From Bacteroidetes bacterium GWF2_38_335 (GTDB lineage: Bacteria; Bacteroidota; Bacteroidia; Bacteroidales; GWF2-38-335): a stretch of 64,000 nucleotides of DNA. The stretch spans positions 1 to 64,000 of the forward strand of contig MEOH01000007.1 in the NCBI GenBank assembly GCA_001769535.1, in the 5' to 3' direction. Shown one piece after another: positions 59,884 through 64,000 of this stretch (position 1 is the first letter of the stretch; every line of letters begins with the position of its first letter). A program made the position numbers and the translations under genes. Below the pieces are notes generated by a model, which saw only the letters and a program-made list of their open reading frames with translations, searched no databases and had not been told where the DNA came from.

Positions 59884-62610
59884 CTATTTTGCTTTTTTTA
59901 TCGAAACCGCAGATAATTTAAATGGTGCAATCTTTGAAAACGGATCCAGTTCATCGCGTGTCAGACTGTTTACCAATGACTCGCCATAATGCCAGGGCAT
60001 AAACAATTCCCCGATGGCTACTCCGTCTGTGATCTCAACTGTCGTTTCCAATACCCCTCTGATGTTTGTCAGCTTAACCCGGTCACCGTTTTTAAGTTTG
60101 TTTTTCTCTGCATCCACAGGATGTATTAAAACGTATGATTTGTTCGCAAAAGCGGTAAGCGATTTATTTTTTCGCGACATCGTTGAGGAGTGATATTGAT
60201 AAAGTATCCTTCCCGAATTCAGAATGTATGGGTATTCCGGACTGGCTTTTTCGCTTTGTTCGGCATAATCAACCGGATTTAATTTTGCTTTGCCATTTGG
60301 GGTATTGAATTTTTCCAGAAACAAGGTACTTGTTCCGGGATGGTTTTTATCCGGACACGGCCACTGAATACTTCCCTTTTCCAAACGTTTATAACTGATT
60401 CCGGCCATGATCGGAGTGACTTTTGCTATTTCATCAAATATTTCGGAAGCGTTTTTGTAATTTCCGATTTCTGTACCCATTCTTTTTGAAATTTCCAATA
60501 GAATTTTCCAGTCTTCTCTTGCTTCACCCGGCATTTCTACTGCTTTTCTTACCCGTAATACGCGCCGGTCTGAATTCACAAATGTTCCTTCTTTTTCGGC
60601 GAAGGATGAGGCGGGCAAAATCACATCTGCATAGGGTGTTGTTTCGGTGTGGAAAATATCCTGAACAACCAGAAATTCAAGTTTCTTAACCGAAGCAATG
60701 GTGTGATTAAGATTGGGATCGGTTACCATCGGATTTTCTCCCATGATGAACATTCCCCTGATCTTGCCATCGTGCGCGGCTTTCATTATCTCTACGGTGG
60801 TCAGACCAGCTTTGCCGGAAAGCTTTTCAAAGGGCACTTTCCATATTTTGGCCACTTTTTTTCGGTTTTCCTCATTGCCGATGGGAATATATCCGGGATA
60901 ATTAAGCGGAGATACACCAACATCTGTGGCTCCCTGTACATTGTTTTGTCCACGGGGCGGATTGATTCCGCAGCGCTCACGGCCAATCTGACCGGTGATG
61001 AAACACATATTCAGCAAAGAAAAAACATTATGGGTGCCCGTAACCTGCTGACTCATGCCCATTCCGGTTGCAATCATCGCAGTGGGAGCGAGGGCGTACA
61101 TTTTTGATGCTTCGTATAGTTTTTTTGCCGGAACGCCGGTTATTTTCTCAACCATCTTCGGATTGTATTTCTTAACCAGTTTTCTGAGCTCCTCAAAAGC
61201 TTCCATCCCACGGTCAATCCTTTTTTCGATAAATTCTTTGTTAAACCAGCCCTCTTTTATGATGATGTGCATCATTCCGTTTAGCAAAGCTACATCAGTA
61301 CCCAGTTTTGGCTGCAGCCAGATTTTTGCGTATTTAACCAGCGGAGTCCATCTGGGATCACAAACAATGATGTTCATTCCTTTTTTAGCACCACGTTTCA
61401 CGTATGTTGCCGTTATCGGATGGGTTTCGATGATGTTGTTGCCGGTAACGAAAAGGCAATCAGTGGTTTCGAAATCTTCAATGGAATTGCTTCCGGCTCC
61501 GTCACCAATAGATCTGAGCATGGCTGTGACCGTGGAGGCGTGGCACAAGCGTGTGCAATAGTCCATGTTGTTGGTTCCGAATGCCACACGCATCATTTTC
61601 TGGAAAATATAATTGTCTTCGTTGGTGCATTTGGCCGATGAATATCCGGCAATGGAATCGTTTCCGTATTTTTCCTTTATTTCATTGAATTTTTTGGCGA
61701 TGAGATCTAGTGCTTCGTCCCATGTGGCGTTTACAAATTTGCCCTTCTTTTTGATCAACGGAGTAGTAAGTCTTTCATTACTGCCAACAAAATCATAACC
61801 GAAACGTCCTTTCACACAAAGCCGGCCGTCATTCGGACTAACCCCCTCGATGCCGTTTGATCGCACGATTTTTCCGTTTTGCACGAACAATTCAATCTGG
61901 CATCCCACACCGCAATACGGACAGGTGGTTTTGACTTTTCTTTCAATTTTATCGAGATTTATTTCGTTGCGATGGGGTTTTTCAACCAGCGCACCTGTGG
62001 GACACAACTGAACACACTCGCCACAGCCGTCACACTCTGAATTGCTCCAGATGCCTGTTCCTGCAATGATATAGGATTCAAGACCTCTTTCATGAAAATT
62101 CAAAACGGATTTACCCTGAACTTCCTCGCAGGCCTTGATGCACCTGAAACATTTGATGCATTTTGAGCTGTCGTAGGTTAAAACGGGTGAGCTGTTGTCT
62201 GCTTTATGGTTGATGGCAGTTTTTAACGGTTTATGCTTGCGGGCCTTGATTTTGTCCAGACCATATTTTTCTTTCAGATTTTTCAGTTCATCCGGATAGG
62301 TGTGATCGTAGCTTTCATTGTGTTCGGCAAGCAGCAGACTCATTGTATGCATGCGATCCTGCTCCAGTTCTTCGTCAAAGGCAGTAACCTCCATTCCGTC
62401 GGTCACAGCAGTAGAGCAGGAAGTTACAAACCCCCGCATATTTTTAATTTTGGTGACACACAGTCGGCATGCCCCGGTAGGACTGAGTTTTCTGTGAAAA
62501 CAAAGGTTTGGAATTTCGATTTTATTTTCAAGGGCAACCTGCAAAAGATTTTTGCCCTCGGTGGTATTAATTTTTTTTCCGTCAATGGTAATGGAGATAT
62601 TCTTGCTCAT
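59884..62610 (-). CDS. fdhA: Formate dehydrogenase catalytic (alpha) subunit with NuoG-like N-terminus
   Basis: This 908-residue Mo/W-bis-MGD enzyme oxidises formate to CO2 (or the reverse) and passes electrons to a diaphorase. The N-terminal part has a [2Fe-2S] domain (Cys37, 48, 51, 65: CFHRKLSPTGACRLC... CS) and a region with CIKCFRCIKAC and CDGCGECVQLCPTGAL for 4Fe-4S clusters; then CPYCGVGCQ for the proximal 4Fe-4S, and TRLCHASTV with Cys356 as the metal ligand (codon at 61543-61545, Cys not Sec). A C-terminal molydopterin dinucleotide-binding domain (LNSGRILYQYHSST) closes the chain. Stop lies 5 bases before the NuoF-like gene. Confidence 0.93.
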   Translation of the reverse strand: MSKNISITIDGKKINTTEGKNLLQVALENKIEIPNLCFHRKLSPTGACRLCVTKIKNMRGFVTSCSTAVTDGMEVTAFDEELEQDRMHTMSLLLAEHNESYDHTYPDELKNLKEKYGLDKIKARKHKPLKTAINHKADNSSPVLTYDSSKCIKCFRCIKACEEVQGKSVLNFHERGLESYIIAGTGIWSNSECDGCGECVQLCPTGALVEKPHRNEINLDKIERKVKTTCPYCGVGCQIELFVQNGKIVRSNGIEGVSPNDGRLCVKGRFGYDFVGSNERLTTPLIKKKGKFVNATWDEALDLIAKKFNEIKEKYGNDSIAGYSSAKCTNEDNYIFQKMMRVAFGTNNMDYCTRLCHASTVTAMLRSIGDGAGSNSIEDFETTDCLFVTGNNIIETHPITATYVKRGAKKGMNIIVCDPRWTPLVKYAKIWLQPKLGTDVALLNGMMHIIIKEGWFNKEFIEKRIDRGMEAFEELRKLVKKYNPKMVEKITGVPAKKLYEASKMYALAPTAMIATGMGMSQQVTGTHNVFSLLNMCFITGQIGRERCGINPPRGQNNVQGATDVGVSPLNYPGYIPIGNEENRKKVAKIWKVPFEKLSGKAGLTTVEIMKAAHDGKIRGMFIMGENPMVTDPNLNHTIASVKKLEFLVVQDIFHTETTPYADVILPASSFAEKEGTFVNSDRRVLRVRKAVEMPGEAREDWKILLEISKRMGTEIGNYKNASEIFDEIAKVTPIMAGISYKRLEKGSIQWPCPDKNHPGTSTLFLEKFNTPNGKAKLNPVDYAEQSEKASPEYPYILNSGRILYQYHSSTMSRKNKSLTAFANKSYVLIHPVDAEKNKLKNGDRVKLTNIRGVLETTVEITDGVAIGELFMPWHYGESLVNSLTRDELDPFSKIAPFKLSAVSIKKAK

Positions 62611-62615
62611 TGTAA

Positions 62616-63860
62616 TTACTTGCTGATAAGTTCGTTTTTAAAATACCTTATTGCTGTGCTCACCGGAAGAACAGGGGATTGGCCAAGCGGACAAAGTGAG
62701 TTTCGGGCTATATATTTTGCTTCATTCAAAAGTTCATCCAGCACTGCATTTTTATCTTTTGATTTTTCAAGATCTTGCATTTGCAAAAGGAGTTGTTTAC
62801 ATCCAACCCTGCAGGGAACGCATTTTCCGCACGATTCGTGTTTGAAAAACCTGAGGATGGAATGTAACATTTCATAAATACTTCTTGACTCGTTCATGAC
62901 GATAATGGCGCCCGAGCCCATGGTGGTGTTTGTTGCGGCCAGACTGTCATAATCCATTGAAATGTCAAGCATTGAAGCATCGACAAACGTTCCGGCTGCA
63001 CCGCCCAGCAATACCGCTTTCGGATTTTTGCTTCCTAAAACTCCGCCGGCATGATTATAAATAAGTTCACGCAGTGTAATACCCAGATTGGCTTCGACCA
63101 TTCCCGGTTTTATCACATCACCCGAAATAGTGAAAAGCTTTGTACCAAAAGCATTTTTAACTCCGTATTTTTTATATTCTTTAGCTCCTTGGGCGATGAT
63201 AAACGGAATGTTGGCTAAAGTTTCAACATTGTTAACCAGGGTAGGTTTTCCAAAAATACCTTTTTGCGCAGGAAAAGGCGGTTTTATTCTGGGATGCCCG
63301 CGTTTGCCCTCGGCCGATTCAATCAGCGTAAGTTCTTCGCCACAGAGGTATGATCCTGCACCTTTTTTGATGGAGATATTCAGTGAAAAGTCAGTACCTT
63401 CGATATTTTCTCCTAAAAGCCCTTCCTTGTTGGCATCTTTGATGGCTTTCAGGATTTTTTTGATTGATTCGTAATATTCGCCGCGAATATAAATAATTGC
63501 TTCAGATGCGCCGATGGCATAAGCAGCAATGATAACCCCTTCGATAAGCAAATGCGGGTTGTTTTCCATGAGTAACCTGTCTTTGAACGTGCCGGGCTCG
63601 CCTTCGTCGGCATTGCAGATCACATATTTTTGATCAGAAATTTCCTTTGCAGTGAATCCCCATTTTGATCCGGTGGGGAATCCGGCACCGCCGCGGCCTC
63701 TCAATCCCGATTCTGAAACTTCATGGATGATATTGGCAGGTTTTATTTTCAGGGCTTTTTTCAGAGCCGAATATCCGCCATGTTCAATATAATCATTAAT
63801 AGAGGTTGGCGAAATTTTTCCGAAAAGTCCGGTAAGAATTTTATTTCTTTCCATTTGCAT
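62616..63860 (-). CDS. NuoF-like diaphorase subunit of formate dehydrogenase
   Basis: A 414-residue protein that binds FMN and NADH: SGLRGRGGAGFPTGSKWGF and NADEGEPGTFKDR (FMN site), GAGSYLCGEELTLIESAEGKRG (NADH site), and a C-terminal 4Fe-4S N3 motif SCGKCVPCRVGC. It passes electrons between NAD(H) and the catalytic subunit. It overlaps the NuoE-like gene by up to 20 bases. The short length without an extra N-terminal thioredoxin-like part matches HndC/HydB-like and NuoF forms, so electron bifurcation with ferredoxin is possible but not shown. Confidence 0.93.
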   Translation of the reverse strand: MQMERNKILTGLFGKISPTSINDYIEHGGYSALKKALKIKPANIIHEVSESGLRGRGGAGFPTGSKWGFTAKEISDQKYVICNADEGEPGTFKDRLLMENNPHLLIEGVIIAAYAIGASEAIIYIRGEYYESIKKILKAIKDANKEGLLGENIEGTDFSLNISIKKGAGSYLCGEELTLIESAEGKRGHPRIKPPFPAQKGIFGKPTLVNNVETLANIPFIIAQGAKEYKKYGVKNAFGTKLFTISGDVIKPGMVEANLGITLRELIYNHAGGVLGSKNPKAVLLGGAAGTFVDASMLDISMDYDSLAATNTTMGSGAIIVMNESRSIYEMLHSILRFFKHESCGKCVPCRVGCKQLLLQMQDLEKSKDKNAVLDELLNEAKYIARNSLCPLGQSPVLPVSTAIRYFKNELISK

Positions 63861-64000
63861 TATGCCTGTGTTTGTTAATTATTTCTTTGATTTTTTCAGC
63901 CGACAGTTCAGTGTAAACTTTATCATTTACCATGATAACCGGTCCGTTTCCGCATTGCCCAAGACATTCAGTCTCCTCAATGGTAAATTCATTGTTTTTG
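63841..64000 (-). CDS. NuoE-like [2Fe-2S] subunit (partial; continues past window)
   Basis: Only the C-terminal 53 codons are in the window. The stretch with ETECLGQCGNGPVIMVNDK holds the last two of four Cys that bind the [2Fe-2S] cluster in NuoE/HndA proteins, followed by VYTELSAEKIKEIINK. The TAA stop falls after the start of the NuoF-like gene, so the two overlap by about 14-20 bases and are translated together. The rest of the protein lies to the right of the window. Confidence 0.9.
   Translation of the reverse strand, partial: KNNEFTIEETECLGQCGNGPVIMVNDKVYTELSAEKIKEIINKHRHNANGKK

Noticed and set aside
61543-61545. Selenocysteine in formate dehydrogenase
   Set aside because: The codon at the metal-ligand position reads TGC (Cys), not TGA.
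1-64000. tRNA, rRNA, prophage or complete insertion sequence
   Set aside because: No tRNA cloverleaf, rRNA segment, phage structural gene or transposase was recognised in any gap or frame.

Overview
The window is about 64 kb of a moderately AT-rich Bacteroidota chromosome, most like a free-living or anaerobic Bacteroidales-type organism. Evidence for this is the gliding and type IX secretion (T9SS) gene set (gldB, gldF, gldG), two proteins with T9SS C-terminal sorting domains, SprB-type repeats, many Bacteroidota-style lipoproteins, PD40, SPOR, MORN and WG repeat proteins, and -7 boxes of the form TAnnTTTG upstream of many genes. An NAD-linked formate dehydrogenase suggests anaerobic or fermentative metabolism. 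I see no rRNA, tRNA, CRISPR array, prophage or complete insertion sequence.

Layout. 1-5.9 kb: the 3' end of a giant SprB-repeat, T9SS-sorted surface protein. 6-16.4 kb: mixed genes, namely a YjbQ-family enzyme, an MFS transporter, a MORN lipoprotein, a radical SAM/lipoprotein pair, a flavodoxin, a Cys-rich DUF6485 protein, urocanate hydratase, a sirtuin, small lipoproteins and a SPOR protein. 16.5-20.4 kb: a gldB, serine beta-lactamase-like hydrolase and small secreted protein run, then an outer-membrane barrel protein. 20.5-24.9 kb: argS, divergent from a glycosyltransferase plus thioredoxin-like lipid/periplasm gene pair. 24.9-34.4 kb (minus strand): gldF-gldG-DUF4340, dnaN with its own promoter and terminator, then a four-gene run of two TPR-PD40 proteins, a DEDDh exonuclease and a fumarylacetoacetate-hydrolase-family protein.

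34.6-39.4 kb: a tightly coupled operon of a T9SS-sorted BNR-repeat protein, a small secreted protein and a membrane SpoIIE-type phosphatase. 39.4-42.5 kb: a small accessory stretch opened by a multi-hairpin element and holding an AT-rich membrane protein, a DUF486 protein, a NYN/OST-HTH protein and a YhcG-like PD-(D/E)XK nuclease. 42.9-49.6 kb (plus strand): a glycan-salvage cluster (GH38 alpha-mannosidase-like, HEAT protein, membrane protein, N-acetylhexosamine-kinase-like protein, GH109 family protein). 49.7-53.9 kb: accessory DNA with a nested palindromic element and a diverged half copy, a lipoprotein, a zinc-ribbon/membrane/MORN fusion and an orphan protein. 54-59.9 kb: a polyprenyl-type glycosyltransferase, a lipoprotein and a 1085-residue WG-repeat protein. 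59.9-64 kb: formate dehydrogenase alpha with NuoF-like and NuoE-like diaphorase subunits, the last cut by the window edge.

No single locus is a clear new defence or biosynthesis system. The most distinctive items are the 207-bp nested palindromic element at 49.7 kb, the multi-hairpin element at 39.4 kb, the radical SAM/lipoprotein pair at 8.4-10 kb, and the phosphatase translationally coupled to a T9SS surface protein at 34.6-39.4 kb. All function calls come from reading motifs by eye; no database search was run.
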